Source: Planctomicrobium sp051466335
Lineage (GTDB): Bacteria > Planctomycetota > Planctomycetia > Planctomycetales > Planctomycetaceae
Assembly: GCF_051466335.1 (NCBI RefSeq)
Contig: NZ_CP195793.1
Coordinates: forward strand, 1,798,001-1,862,000
Direction of reading: 5' to 3'
DNA: 64,000 nucleotides
A model generated the notes under the pieces. That model worked only from the letters and a program-made list of their open reading frames with translations, was not told the DNA's origin and did not search any database. Shown here piece after piece: positions 1 to 12,056 of the stretch (its first letter is position 1; each line of letters begins with the position of its first letter). The position numbers and the translations under genes are program-made.

Positions 1-26
1 CTGATTCGGCAAAACTGAACGGCAGC

Positions 27-992
27 TTATTTCGGCGTCGAGGTGAGTTTAAAGCTCATGTTCCGAACTCTCATCGAGACATTTGAAAGGCCCGGGACTT
101 CCCAGCCGAAGTTCATGCCGGTGATTTTGTAGTCATCCGCTGAACGTGAACCTTTTAAAAATCCCCGCTTCCAAGCCTGTTCGAGTGAGTCCTGAAGATA
201 GGGTTTGAGGTCAGCCTGAATTGTGCTCCATTCGCCTACGGCCAGGCCCGATTCGAGAAATGGGGTGATTCCAGTGTTGTAAATGAAACGAGCGTGGTCG
301 CGGTCACCATCGATCATGTAGGGAGGTGGGGCGACATGACGTTCATCGTAGAACAGGACGCCGAACCAAAGTGAATCGCCATAACCCGCGCTCTCTCGAT
401 TCACATTTGCGATCGTGAAGTACATCACAAATTGTGAGGTTGGGGCTTGATGCTCTGCGGTCTCCAGCATCAGATCGACGTGAAATTGGGCTGATTCAAT
501 CTGGGAGATGGCGGGAATCTCAGCAAGTACCCGTCCGTCAGGCCCCCCATGAAAACGTTGTTGGATCAGCAAGTGCGGCCAGGGATCTTCCTCGCGTCGT
601 GCTGTTCCATCGAACTCTTCAATGGAATTGACTCCCAGGATCAGCTCCCCTTCTTCTGTTCCGGCAGGGTTGAGCGAAACTTTCTTGAAAACAGACTTCC
701 TCTCAATTCCGGCTGTTGATGTTTCGGAGACTGGGGCGTTGAGAATGCTGTCACGGCTATACCATTGCACGAGTTCCCACGCAGGAGGCAGTTCTGTTCC
801 GGGGAGTTGGATCTTCCCTTCGCGATGGATTTTTCCCCCTTGGTGGGGGTGCTTTGGGGCGAGTACCCAAAATCCTCGCTCGAATCGTGGGTCCTGAATG
901 AGTTCAATCGCTTCGCAAGCAATCGTAGAGGAGACGCTGATCGCAAAAATGATTGCCAGTGAAACAATGGCAATGACGAATCGAATTGGCAT
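27..992 (-). CDS. Hypothetical secreted protein
   Basis: I do not recognise this family. The frame is open back to a TTG at 1103, but the ATG at 992 gives a classical signal peptide: a short basic N-terminus, a hydrophobic stretch of about 18 residues (VIAIVSLAIIFAISVSS) and a cysteine soon after. I therefore start at 992, giving about 321 residues. The mature part is soluble, rich in Trp and aromatic residues, and alternates short hydrophobic strands with charged loops, which suggests a beta-rich exported protein. No catalytic motif is visible. It is divergent from the gene starting at 1121 and lies at the window edge, so its downstream context is unknown. The reading frame is well supported by length; the function is not. 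Confidence 0.7.
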   Translation of the reverse strand: MPIRFVIAIVSLAIIFAISVSSTIACEAIELIQDPRFERGFWVLAPKHPHQGGKIHREGKIQLPGTELPPAWELVQWYSRDSILNAPVSETSTAGIERKSVFKKVSLNPAGTEEGELILGVNSIEEFDGTARREEDPWPHLLIQQRFHGGPDGRVLAEIPAISQIESAQFHVDLMLETAEHQAPTSQFVMYFTIANVNRESAGYGDSLWFGVLFYDERHVAPPPYMIDGDRDHARFIYNTGITPFLESGLAVGEWSTIQADLKPYLQDSLEQAWKRGFLKGSRSADDYKITGMNFGWEVPGLSNVSMRVRNMSFKLTSTPK

Positions 993-1120
993 GTCAACGA
1001 GGCTTTTAAGAGGCGGATTAGGCAGGGGAATCAACTGGAGGTACATTGGACTTGGTTTATGACTGAGTTGCAACGACGCTTGGTGCCTTCTCAATTGAAT
1101 CAATCGAATGATCGGAGTTC

Positions 1121-1984
1121 ATGATGATGAAGCGAACTGATTTCATAGTGGTGGCAACTGTGGCTGCAATCGCTGCCGCTCTTTGGTTGGCCCCGTTTTC
1201 GATGCGTCTGAATGCAGATGATTCAAACGCCCTGCAATCGGCTCCTGACAGCACTGAAGCCTCTTTGAATGAGCGGGTTAAAGTCCAGACTCCATTCTCC
1301 AGTCAGGAAAAAGAAATTCTGGAACGACTGAAGGAACCGTTGACGGATGGTGGATTTGTGGCCAGATCGTCTTTGCGAGAAATGTTGAGGCAATTCTCTG
1401 AAACGCAAGGTGTTCCCATTTACTTTGATGAAATTGCGATTGAAGATGAGGAGATCGCTCTCGATGACGACTTCGAGATCTCTTTGGGCGATATCAGCAG
1501 AGAGTCGGCGCTCAATCTTGTTTTGAGATTGGAGAGGATGGGCCGGTTGAGCTGGATCGTTCAGGATGATTCTTTGGTTATTACTTCCATTCACGCAGCA
1601 AGCGAAACCGCGTGTGTCTGTCTCTACGATGTGAGCTGGCTCCCTGAAATCAATCAGCGACAATTCCCTGATATCCTCCGGGCTGGAATCATGGATGAAG
1701 AGGATTATGGGGGCGTTATTTGGAGCGCAAGCATTGTGAATGGGATTCTTATCGTTCGAGCCGATCAAGCTTCACAGAGGAACGTGGAGACGTTGTTGAA
1801 TGGGCTGAAAGTCGCGACTCAGTTTCGATCAGGGGCTCCAACCGCCAATGTTCTCACTACCACAATACCCGTTATTAGCCACAGCATGTGTGGCGGCTCA
1901 TCGGCACCGGGTGGCATGGGGGGCATGGGGGCATGGATTGACGGCGTGACTCCCGATGGAAGTGGAAATCAAGCGAACAACTAA
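1121..1984 (+). CDS. Hypothetical exported protein with STN-like region
   Basis: A 287-residue protein starting with three Met codons; GGAG at 1114-1117 best fits the second or third (1124 or 1127). An N-terminal hydrophobic segment (about residues 8-27) acts as signal peptide or anchor. Residues about 75-155 are acidic and repeat an alternating beta/alpha pattern (ARSSLREMLRQFSETQGVPI..., then SRESALNLVLR...LSWIVQDDSLVITS). This resembles the secretin/TonB short N-terminal (STN) fold seen in many planctomycete exported proteins. The C-terminus is Gly/Ser/Met-rich (GGSSAPGGMGGMGAW) and probably disordered. No enzyme motif is visible. The STN comparison is inference from pattern, not a search result. 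Confidence 0.7.
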   Translation: MMMKRTDFIVVATVAAIAAALWLAPFSMRLNADDSNALQSAPDSTEASLNERVKVQTPFSSQEKEILERLKEPLTDGGFVARSSLREMLRQFSETQGVPIYFDEIAIEDEEIALDDDFEISLGDISRESALNLVLRLERMGRLSWIVQDDSLVITSIHAASETACVCLYDVSWLPEINQRQFPDILRAGIMDEEDYGGVIWSASIVNGILIVRADQASQRNVETLLNGLKVATQFRSGAPTANVLTTTIPVISHSMCGGSSAPGGMGGMGAWIDGVTPDGSGNQANN

Positions 1985-2002
1985 ACGAGAGAGTTTCCCC
2001 TC

Positions 2003-3460
2003 TTACTCATCGGTTAAGTCACTCTTTCGTGCTTCGGCCAACCTTTGCAGAAGATTTTGTTTCATGCTGGCGACGATCTCTGATTTCTCAGGGACCGTCG
2101 CCAGATTTTGATACTGGTGGGGATCATTGGTGAGGTCGTAAAGCTCAGCGCCCTCTTCGCCGTCTGTGCCATATTGAATGTAGGACCAATCCTTCGTCCG
2201 AACCAGTAACCCATTTCGCGCCGGAGAAGTGCAGAGTATTGAGTTACGGACTTCAAGTGATGGATCAACGAGCAGGGTGGAGATGTCTTTTCCTTGTAGA
2301 CGGTTCTGCTGGGGAAGCCCAGCAAGCGAGGAAAGTGTTGGATACAAGTCGATTAATTCCACAAGCGAGTGGGATACTCCCGGTTCTCGTCCCGGAACAG
2401 AAATAATGAGAGGGACGCGAGTCGATTCCTCCATAAGACTCACTTTCGCCCAGAAATCGTGCTCGCCAAGGTGGAATCCGTGGTCGCTGGTGAAGACGAT
2501 CACGGTGTTGTCTGCCTGCCCGGATTGATCGAGGGCATCGAGCACTTTACCGACTTGAGCATCCAGGTAGCTCACCGCTGCATAGTAGCCACCGATGGCT
2601 TTGCGTTGTTTTCGCTCGTCCATCTGCATGTTGATGCTGGTTTTATAGTTGATCCCCGCTGCGGGAATGTCGTCCCAGTCGCCGACAACTTTTTCGGGCA
2701 GGGGGATGCTGTCGTAGGGGAGATAATCCTTGAAGTAGGCACTTGGGGCGACAAACGGGACGTGGGGGCGGACGAATCCGACAGCCAGAAAAAATGGTTC
2801 AGCTGCGTGCTGCTCAATGAGTTCGACAGCTTTGCTCGCGGTTTTGCCATCGCTGTGGACAAGGTCATCGCCGTCCGCTTCGACAACAACAAACGTGTTT
2901 CCACCCATTACGGGCTTTGTTTCATCCGGATTGCTTTCGAGAGTCTCGCCATCGCCGGGCGCCTGCCACTCCGGACCCTGGCTGTTAAAGCGTTCAGTCC
3001 ATGATCTCTCGTCATCTGAACTGTTCCCTCCTTTGACGATGTCTCCCGGAATCCCCATGTGAAAAATCTTGCTGACGCGGGCGGAGTAGTAACCGTTGTT
3101 TATGAAATGCTGTGGAAGTGTCGCGCGGTCTCCGATGGTCGGGCGAACTGGTCCGTATTCAAAAAGCTGCGTTGCGTGCGGGTAATATCCACTTAAAAGC
3201 GAAGCCCTCGAAGGACCGCAGTAAGTCGCGTTGCAGTATGCCCGCTCGAATCTCATTCCTCGTGCTGCGAGTTGATCGATGTTGGGAGTTGAACAAAGAG
3301 TGTTTCCGTAGCAACCGAGCGCAGTCGCTGTCAGGTCATCCGAAATGATGAGCAAGACGTTCATCTTCTGCTTCGTGTCTGCTGCGTAAACCGGAGCGAG
3401 GAACAGTGAAACCAGAACAGCAGCGATGAGCCAGCGGATGATCACAGTGCGTCTCTTCAA
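2003..3460 (-). CDS. Secreted sulfatase (iduronate-2-sulfatase-like)
   Basis: A type I sulfatase of 485 residues that would hydrolyse sulfate esters, probably on algal or animal polysaccharides, outside the cytoplasm. A signal peptide covers residues 1-27 (ends VYAA). The metal-binding pair DD lies at 41-42. The formylglycine motif is C-G-P-S-R at 81-85, the canonical CxPSR that anaerobic or aerobic sulfatase-maturating enzymes convert. Downstream are the usual GFVRPHVPF, FTSDHGFHLGEHDFWAK and LYDLTNDPHQYQNL segments. The frame opens at a TTG (3460); a GTG at 3445, preceded by GAAGAG, is an alternative start that leaves the signal peptide intact. Planctomycetes carry many such enzymes. The exact substrate cannot be read from sequence. 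Confidence 0.93.
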   Translation of the reverse strand: MKRRTVIIRWLIAAVLVSLFLAPVYAADTKQKMNVLLIISDDLTATALGCYGNTLCSTPNIDQLAARGMRFERAYCNATYCGPSRASLLSGYYPHATQLFEYGPVRPTIGDRATLPQHFINNGYYSARVSKIFHMGIPGDIVKGGNSSDDERSWTERFNSQGPEWQAPGDGETLESNPDETKPVMGGNTFVVVEADGDDLVHSDGKTASKAVELIEQHAAEPFFLAVGFVRPHVPFVAPSAYFKDYLPYDSIPLPEKVVGDWDDIPAAGINYKTSINMQMDERKQRKAIGGYYAAVSYLDAQVGKVLDALDQSGQADNTVIVFTSDHGFHLGEHDFWAKVSLMEESTRVPLIISVPGREPGVSHSLVELIDLYPTLSSLAGLPQQNRLQGKDISTLLVDPSLEVRNSILCTSPARNGLLVRTKDWSYIQYGTDGEEGAELYDLTNDPHQYQNLATVPEKSEIVASMKQNLLQRLAEARKSDLTDE

Positions 3461-3530
3461 TGGAGGAGAGAAGTCTTTGAAAATTCAATGTAAAGAGGCG
3501 GCGTTGGCTGTTCAAATCGGACGGGTCTAC

Positions 3531-3568
3531 AAAAAAAGGAGTGAGAAGCTGAATTGCATCTCACTCCC
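3531..3568 (-). terminator. Rho-independent terminator after the methyltransferase-like gene
   Basis: Read on the minus strand, a 9-bp stem (GGAGTGAGA with TCTCACTCC, 3538-3546 and 3559-3567) is followed by seven T residues. It lies 43 nt beyond the stop of the gene ending at 3611. Confidence 0.8.
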
Positions 3569-3610
3569 GGAGTGATCGAACTGGTGATCGAACATTCGTT
3601 GCTCGCCGAC

Positions 3611-4351
3611 TTATCGGCCGGAGACCTTCAGCAGGGTGGTCTTCTTCTTGAGCGTCATCAGTGTCAGGTAGACAATTGTGCAGGCCACGCCAATGACGAT
3701 CCAGTGTGTGTCGATGCGGAAGGTGCGAGTGACGACGAAGTTTTCGAACTGGTCCATACAGACAAATGCGACAGCCAATCCGAAGAGTCCGGTGTATTCC
3801 TTCTTGAGTGCAGTGCGGAGGGAGAACGGCAGCTCAGGCTTTCGGTACTTGAATACGTTTGGAATGAACGCTGGTGTCTGGGACGCCCAGTTGGTGTAGG
3901 TTTCACCGAACTTGCCTCGCAGGAACTCCTCTTCCGCGAACATGATTCGCTCGTAATAGAGCCAGAACGCGAGTGTGAAGCAGATCACCATCCAGGGGAC
4001 AAAGCAAAACATCACAATTCCCAGCCACATGAGATAGTTGCCCAAGTACAGCGGGTGACGAACTGTGGAATAGATTCCCGTCGTATTTACGGAGTTTGCG
4101 ACCTGTGAGTACACGTTACGACCGGAAGTCTTCGGGGCGACATGGCCGCCAACGATGAACCGGACAAGGAGACCCGAGAGTGAGACTCCGAAACAGACGA
4201 GTTCCCAGGCATTCTGGAGTTGTTCACTCCCCATGGGCCGCCGGATATACGGAAGAGCAGGGATGAAAAGGAGGATCAGCAGGAATGGGAGATAGCTTCT
4301 CCAGCGAAAAAGCCAGTTCCCTTGGTCTCGAAATTCATCTCGCAAACTCAT
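3611..4351 (-). CDS. Isoprenylcysteine carboxylmethyltransferase/phospholipid methyltransferase-family membrane protein
   Basis: A 246-residue integral membrane protein with about five hydrophobic segments. The family signature is present: RHPLYLGN at residues 98-105, then a conserved acidic stretch and FGETYTNW (about 140-155). This is the SAM-binding C-terminal module shared by ICMT, NnrU-like and PEMT-type methyltransferases. In bacteria these proteins methylate small molecules, lipids or other membrane-near acceptors; the acceptor here is unknown. The ATG at 4351 is preceded by AAGGATG at good spacing. It appears monocistronic, with its own terminator at 3531-3568. Confidence 0.82.
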   Translation of the reverse strand: MSLRDEFRDQGNWLFRWRSYLPFLLILLFIPALPYIRRPMGSEQLQNAWELVCFGVSLSGLLVRFIVGGHVAPKTSGRNVYSQVANSVNTTGIYSTVRHPLYLGNYLMWLGIVMFCFVPWMVICFTLAFWLYYERIMFAEEEFLRGKFGETYTNWASQTPAFIPNVFKYRKPELPFSLRTALKKEYTGLFGLAVAFVCMDQFENFVVTRTFRIDTHWIVIGVACTIVYLTLMTLKKKTTLLKVSGR

Positions 4352-4765
4352 TGGTGCATCCTTGCAGCCAGTGTTGATATCGAACGATCGCTCAATTGCT
4401 CCTCAGATCAGCGTGTGAAGTGTGAAGGAGCAGTTGAGTGAGGCTGCTCATGAACTGATCAATTCCTCATTGAGGAGGTGAAGCAGAGCAACTTTCAGGA
4501 GAGTGTCATCGCGAAAGATCGAATTTCTGTCAATCTCTGATTTGAGGCGAGAGGAAGAAAGAGGGTTGGACAGACGAAATCAGCCAAAACGGGCAGTTAC
4601 GCGGAAGTACCCGAAGTAAAAGCTTTGTGCCTGGATCTAGAATGCGAGACGGAAAAGGATCATAGGACATTGATGTGTAGGCGGGGGAGTCACACGTATA
4701 TATAGACAGAACTGGGAGGGGGGATCGCCCCAAAACATAATTGAAAAAAGAACGGTGGAAGATGC
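4352..4765. other. Intergenic region upstream of the tRNA genes
   Basis: About 414 bp with no supported gene. The short open frames on both strands lack ribosome sites and familiar sequence. The right edge contains the A-rich tract (about 4738-4752) that forms part of the tRNA promoter. Confidence 0.6.
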
Positions 4766-4794
4766 TTGCAACAAGGAAGAGGCGCCACTAACAT
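4766..4794 (+). promoter_or_regulatory. Promoter of the tRNA-Ile/tRNA-Ala unit
   Basis: TTGCAA (4766-4771), a 17-nt spacer and TAACAT (4789-4794). An A-rich, UP-element-like tract TTGAAAAAAG lies upstream at 4741-4750. Transcription would start about 26 nt before the tRNA-Ile gene. The layout matches the two 23S promoters in this window. Confidence 0.65.
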
Positions 4795-4827
4795 CTCTCT
4801 CTCGCCAAACGGCGAAGACGAGGAAAA

Positions 4828-4901
<74 letters not shown>

Positions 4902-4978
4902 CTGGAAGCGGTCAGCAATCAGCTTTCAGTCAGTGGCAATCACTTGTTGCTGGATTCTGGTCGCTGACCGCTTCAAAT

Positions 4979-5053
<75 letters not shown>

Positions 5054-5095
5054 TCTCTGGGTTTGTAAATTCTTTGAGTTTCAAATTTTTCCGGA

Positions 5096-5131
5096 GCCGA
5101 TCGCTACTTGCGATCAAAAAAGTGGCTCAGT
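5096..5131. other. Hairpin between tRNA-Ala and the 23S promoter
   Basis: GATCGC and GCGATC pair around a short loop, flanked by GAGCC and GGCTC. There is no T tract on the plus strand, so it is not a classical terminator. It could mark the 3' end of the tRNA transcript. Confidence 0.35.
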
Positions 5132-5169
5132 TGAGTTGAAAACAACTGAAAAAAAGATGAGCCACACGG

Positions 5170-5198
5170 TTGACCTGAAACGGTTGGCCTCCTAAACT
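5170..5198 (+). promoter_or_regulatory. Promoter of the first 23S-5S unit
   Basis: TTGACC (5170-5175), a 17-nt spacer and TAAACT (5193-5198), with an A-rich tract about 20 nt upstream of the -35 box. The predicted start, about 5205, is also the first base of the 3516-bp repeat. The 23S unit is thus probably transcribed separately from the tRNA genes. Confidence 0.72.
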
Positions 5199-5356
5199 TC
5201 CGAGCCCGCCTGACACAAAACGGGACGCAAACAAACGAGAAGACACCACTTAGGTTGACTTGGGTTTCAAGTGAAAGTGGTTTCTTCTCGCAGGTTTCGG
5301 CTGGTGAAAGCCAGTGTGCGAGTCACGCCAAGAAGCGTGAATCAGAGATCTTTGGC

Positions 5357-5388
5357 AATTTGGTGGATAGATTAAAAACACGCGTGGC
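5357..5388 (+). other. 5' arm of the 23S precursor processing stem, copy 1
   Basis: AATTTGGTGGATA (5357-5369) and CACGCGTGGC (5379-5388) are complementary to TATCCACCAAATT and GCCACGCGTG at 8436-8462. The pairing would loop out the whole 23S, as in the RNase III processing stem of other bacteria. The equivalent arms of copy 2 are 13064-13095 and 16143-16169. Confidence 0.75.
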
Positions 5389-5614
5389 ATCTGGCTATTG
5401 CACCACACGAAAGTGTGGAGTTGAACGCAAGTTTGACAAAAGTAATTGGCCTGAGCTCTTGAGGAATGTTTTTTGCATACCTGGCGTGGCGAATCGGCAG
5501 CGTAAGTTGCTGGTTATATCGTTAAAGTGGCTGCAGTCGCAAGCTGCAGCGATGGTTTACTATCTGAAATTGACGATGCTGGGTTGAAAGGTCCTGCGTG
5601 GTTGAAATTAAGGT

Positions 5615-8390
<2,776 letters not shown>

Positions 8391-8435
8391 ACTTTAATTT
8401 TGGTCACGCAGGTACGCAATTTTCTTTAAGAGCAC

Positions 8436-8462
8436 GCCACGCGTGAATTTATCCACCAAATT
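8436..8462 (+). other. 3' arm of the 23S precursor processing stem, copy 1
   Basis: Complementary to 5357-5388 in two blocks of 10 and 13 bp separated by short unpaired runs. A further hairpin, CGTCTCAG/CTGAGACG at 8475-8504, lies between this arm and the 5S gene. Confidence 0.75.
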
Positions 8463-8507
8463 GAGAGAACACCGCGTCTCAGGAGTTTGATCGCTTCTGA
8501 GACGACT

Positions 8508-8616
8508 TCCGGTGAGCATATCCAACTGGAAACACACGTTCCCATTCCGAACACGACCGTTAAGCAGTTGGAGCCGATGATAGTGCCGAAAGGTGCGAAA
8601 GTAGGTTATTGCCGGA
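8508..8616 (+). rRNA. 5S ribosomal RNA, copy 1
   Basis: About 109 nt. Helix I pairs TCCGGTGA with the 3' end TTGCCGGA. The conserved CCGAACACG and CGAAAG segments are present. It is followed directly by a strong terminator. Confidence 0.93.
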
Positions 8617-8622
8617 TTATTT

Positions 8623-8659
8623 AAAACCTCTTCAGGGTTCGCCCTGAGGAGGTTTTTTT
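8623..8659 (+). terminator. Rho-independent terminator of the first 23S-5S unit
   Basis: A long stem (AACCTCTTCAGGG with CCCTGAGGAGGTT, one mismatch) with loop TTCG, followed by seven T. It is 7 nt after 5S. The identical copy is 16330-16366. Confidence 0.93.
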
Positions 8660-8720
8660 ATTGCGCTCATGCGTTTCGCGATGAGGCGACACCACGCTGA
8701 GCAAATTCACCAAGTAGCGG

Positions 8721-9041
8721 TTGTAGTTGACTATTCAGTCGATTTGGCAATCAGACTCTCTGTTTCAGTTGCTCCCCTTTCTTCTTGGGCTCGGTTCCTC
8801 GTGTTTTCGTTACGTGGCCCTTGTATTACAAGGTGCGAAATCATGCTGGACACGTTCAAACCGCAATTGAGGCTCTCTAGAGAGCCTCATTCTTGGAGAG
8901 TTTGGCTCGGTCTTCAGGCTTTGAGGACGGCTTAATCTGCATCTGGTGACTCCGGAGTATCAATCGCTCGATGGATTCGGTTCAATAGGGGGAGTTGATG
9001 CAAAGCCGTTTTCGGTTTCCACGGGCAGGGAAGGGCGTGAG
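8721..9041. other. Intergenic region with a 22-bp palindrome
   Basis: About 320 bp with no supported gene. It holds a perfect palindrome, TGAGGCTCTC and its complement, at 8868-8889. There is no T run after it. An open frame at 8669-8935 starts inside the rRNA repeat and has no ribosome site. Confidence 0.5.
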
Positions 9042-10361
9042 ATGACGTTTGAGTTGATAAGCCTGTTCACTTATCGAATCCTCTTGTGCGTGTCTGTCTT
9101 GAATGGACTCGTTTGCCTCGATCTCTCCGCTGGAGAGGAAGCTTTTCCTCATGCAAAGTCCAAAAAGGGGCTTCAAGTTCAAATCGTCGATGATGCGATT
9201 GAACTCGGTGTTCAACACGCTGCGATTAACATCAATCTTTCACTGCTGATAGATCCGGCGGAGACGGCCGGCGGGCCTTTCTGGGAGCTGGATGGGAAGA
9301 AATTCCATTTTCGACCGCACTATCTCAGGGGACTCGAGAGTCAGATTCGGCCGCTCTCTGATCGAGGGATTCTGGTTTATCTGATCGTCCTCGTTTACGC
9401 GTCTGGAGACCCAGCGGTGGATCGGATTCTTCTGCATCCCAATTACAGCCAGTCGGCTCCGAATCGGTTATCGGGTTTCAACACGCTGACTGATGAAGGT
9501 CGGGAATGGCTTCAGGCAACGTTTTCATTCATGGGGCATCGGTGGAGGAGTACCGAGGCAGGGGATGGACGGGTTGTCGGTTACATCATTGGGAATGAAG
9601 TGAACTCTCATCGAGAGTGGTCGAATGTCGGGGAGATTCCGGCGGATGAATTTATCGAGCAATATCTCAAAGCCGTTCGGCTCGCTTTCAATTCGGTGCG
9701 ATCACAGGACCCGGCCGCCAGGATTTACTTGTCTCTCGACCACTTCTGGGGGCGGGGACTGGATGACAGGCCGATGCAGACGATGGGCGGAAAGTATCTG
9801 GTCGATCGTTTTGCTCAACGGGCGCGGGAGACAGGAGATTTTGAATGGCATCTTGCCTATCACCCTTATCCAGAGGATTTGTTCAATCCTGCGTTCTGGA
9901 ATGATCAAAGCCCAACGAGCAATGACGATTCGCCTCGGATCACCTTCAAGAATCTGGAAGTGCTGACAGCTTACTTTGAACGAGATGAGCTCCTGTTTAA
10001 CGGGAGGACTCGGAGCATTATCCTCAGCGAACAAGGATTCAATAGTCGTGAGAGTGTGGAGTCCTTGCAGGAGCAAGCTGCTGCATACTGCCTGGCTTGG
10101 AAGAAAGTGGAGCGGTTGCCGACGATCGAAGCGTTTATTTATCACAGGCACGTCGATCACGCGCACGAAGGGGGACTGAACTTGGGGCTGTGGACTCGCC
10201 GGCCGAACTCTGTTTTCGCTCCTTCGGAAAAGAAGCCAATTTATCAGGTCTTCCAGAAGGCGGATACGCCTGAGTGGGAAGATGCATTTCGGTTTGCCCT
10301 TCCCATCATCGGGGCAGATGGGTGGGATGACGCGTTGACCCTCGGTGTCGAGCAACCGTGA
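9042..10361 (+). CDS. DUF5722-like secreted TIM-barrel (glycoside hydrolase-fold) protein
   Basis: About 439 residues from the ATG at 9042. The frame is open from 8946, but only the downstream ATG yields a signal peptide (TFELISLFTYRILLCVSVLN, ending near LSAG). The body alternates strands and helices as in a TIM barrel. GYIIGNEVNSHREW carries an N-E pair and SIILSEQGFNS a second Glu near the C-terminal end. These are placed like the acid/base and nucleophile of clan GH-A glycosidases. The pattern matches my memory of DUF5722, common in planctomycetes. It lies between the two rRNA units and has its own terminator at 10409-10446. Substrate unknown. Confidence 0.75.
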   Translation: MTFELISLFTYRILLCVSVLNGLVCLDLSAGEEAFPHAKSKKGLQVQIVDDAIELGVQHAAININLSLLIDPAETAGGPFWELDGKKFHFRPHYLRGLESQIRPLSDRGILVYLIVLVYASGDPAVDRILLHPNYSQSAPNRLSGFNTLTDEGREWLQATFSFMGHRWRSTEAGDGRVVGYIIGNEVNSHREWSNVGEIPADEFIEQYLKAVRLAFNSVRSQDPAARIYLSLDHFWGRGLDDRPMQTMGGKYLVDRFAQRARETGDFEWHLAYHPYPEDLFNPAFWNDQSPTSNDDSPRITFKNLEVLTAYFERDELLFNGRTRSIILSEQGFNSRESVESLQEQAAAYCLAWKKVERLPTIEAFIYHRHVDHAHEGGLNLGLWTRRPNSVFAPSEKKPIYQVFQKADTPEWEDAFRFALPIIGADGWDDALTLGVEQP

Positions 10362-10773
10362 GATCTCTGCTTCACGCGTGGGAGTAAGTCTCCTTTTGAT
10401 GCCTTATCAAGCACCTCAGCGGCAATCTGCTGAGGTGCTTTTTATTTGGGGTCGGTGGGAGATCAGCAGCACAATTTCTCTCAAAAAGCCTCGCCGTTTT
10501 GCTGCAAGATTACAAATGATCGGAATTGGTTGATGTTTTCTGTTTGATTAGATATGAGATGGTCGATTTTGTATTGTGCACAGTTGGGGCTTGTTGTGCA
10601 TAGAAGTCTCTTCGCGACGTGCTGATTTCTCGTCTAATGTGCACCAAATGTTCGGTTCAGACGACGTGACAAGTCGAGTAGGCCGATAAATTTGCAATAT
10701 GTATTGGATTGTAAGTGTTTGAATTGTGTGTGATTTCTGTTTTGTTTTCAACTTATTTGGATTGAAGGGCACG
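10362..10773. other. Intergenic region before the first DUF1559 gene
   Basis: About 412 bp. It contains the terminator at 10409-10446; the right half is AT-rich (10540-10760) and probably carries the promoter and leader of the next gene. I see no further gene. Confidence 0.5.
10409..10446 (+). terminator. Rho-independent terminator
   Basis: A perfect 12-bp stem (AAGCACCTCAGC with GCTGAGGTGCTT), loop GGCAATCT, then T-rich sequence. It ends the DUF5722-like gene. Confidence 0.93.
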
Positions 10774-11760
10774 ATGATGAAGTCAAATTTCACCTGTCAT
10801 AGGGGCCAGCGTTTCAGGGGGTTCACGCTCATTGAGCTCTTGGTTGTTATTGCCATCATTGCGGTGTTGATCGCATTGCTGCTGCCGGCGGTGCAGCAAG
10901 CCAGAGAGGCTGCCAGAAGGTCCCAGTGCAAGAACAATCTGAAACAGCATGGATTGGCGCTGCACAATTACCACGACACCTACAATGTTCTCCCGAATGG
11001 GACTGGGAATCAGGCGCACGTGGGAACAGCCGAAACTTGGGGCGTTTCGATGTGGGTCGGTCTTCTCCCTTATCTTGATCAGGCTCCCATGTTCAATCAG
11101 TGGGACTTCAATACCCCACATACTGGCTGGGATGCCAACAGAGGATTGACACGAGGGAAGAAACTGACCGTTTTGCTGTGTCCCTCATCTAGTTTGCCTG
11201 CCGGGTTGAATGGTGATGCTCATACCCAGCACTACTATGGAGTTGCAGGGGCAGCACCTCGGCCACCGCAATTCACTTCCGTCGCGGGAAGTGAATGGTT
11301 TGATCAAGAGTACGGGAATATTTCCACTCGAGGCATGATCCCACAATTCCATAATATGACTTTGGCGAAGTGCACAGATGGAACGTCGAACACGTTGCTG
11401 ATGGGCGAGATTAGCAACTTTGTTTTTGACGTTGCTGGTAACCGCGAAGACAGGCGGCCAAGTTATGAATGGGGCTGGCCGATGGGGGGCCTCTCCGGCT
11501 GGACCGGATGGGGGCCGCATTCTTGCAATGTGACTGTTCGATACGCGCCGAACGCCAAGGTTCTTGGTGCTGCTGGAATCGTCTGGCCAGCGTGGCCAGC
11601 AGCGGGAGCGAATAACACCCCGTTCACGTCTGAGCATACAGGTGGGGTACAAGTGTTGATGACTGATGGTGCCGTTCGGTTCATTTCCGACAATATCAAT
11701 CTCGACACTCTCACCTATTTGTCTGTCCGTGACGACCGTCGAGTGATTGGCGAGTTCTAG
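10774..11760 (+). CDS. DUF1559 pseudopilin-type protein
   Basis: About 328 residues from the ATG at 10774. The frame runs back to 10726 but without a ribosome site, whereas GAAGGGC precedes 10774. Near the N-terminus is the type IV pilin/type II secretion cleavage-methylation motif, with GFTLIELLVVIA as the processing site followed by one hydrophobic helix. Then come the hallmark QQAREAARRSQCKNNLKQ segment and a long beta-rich domain. The C-terminus has the H-x9-DG motif (HTGGVQVLMTDG), followed by VRFISDNI. This family is greatly expanded in planctomycetes; its role is unproven, probably surface or envelope. The lipoprotein at 12057 follows. Confidence 0.93.
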   Translation: MMKSNFTCHRGQRFRGFTLIELLVVIAIIAVLIALLLPAVQQAREAARRSQCKNNLKQHGLALHNYHDTYNVLPNGTGNQAHVGTAETWGVSMWVGLLPYLDQAPMFNQWDFNTPHTGWDANRGLTRGKKLTVLLCPSSSLPAGLNGDAHTQHYYGVAGAAPRPPQFTSVAGSEWFDQEYGNISTRGMIPQFHNMTLAKCTDGTSNTLLMGEISNFVFDVAGNREDRRPSYEWGWPMGGLSGWTGWGPHSCNVTVRYAPNAKVLGAAGIVWPAWPAAGANNTPFTSEHTGGVQVLMTDGAVRFISDNINLDTLTYLSVRDDRRVIGEF

Positions 11761-11880
11761 GGTGGTCTTATAGCGTCGGTTTGGCTGCAGGTTCTCTGTT
11801 CTGCAGAGTCTCGATGACTCGTGGATCCCCAGGGATCTTAGGAAGTCGTACCGATGTGAGATTGATTCAGTGGTCTCTTG

Positions 11881-11922
11881 GCACAGCGGGCCCAAAGTCG
11901 GTTGGTCCGCTGTGCAATTTTT
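11881..11922 (+). terminator. Rho-independent terminator
   Basis: GCACAGCGG pairs with CCGCTGTGC around a loop of about 17 nt, followed by AATTTTTAT. It lies between the DUF1559 gene and the lipoprotein gene, so the two may be separate transcripts or partly coupled by read-through. The rest of 11761-12056 holds nothing I can support. Confidence 0.8.
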
Positions 11923-12056
11923 ATGACCAGCGTGTCCAAGTCACCCGCGACTTGGTCGCACGGAACCGTTTTGGTCACGCGAGTCGCTGCGAATCTGCGC
12001 CAAGTGAAATTCTGTTGGACTCAAAGAGTGTATTTGATGCATGAGGATTCGGGATC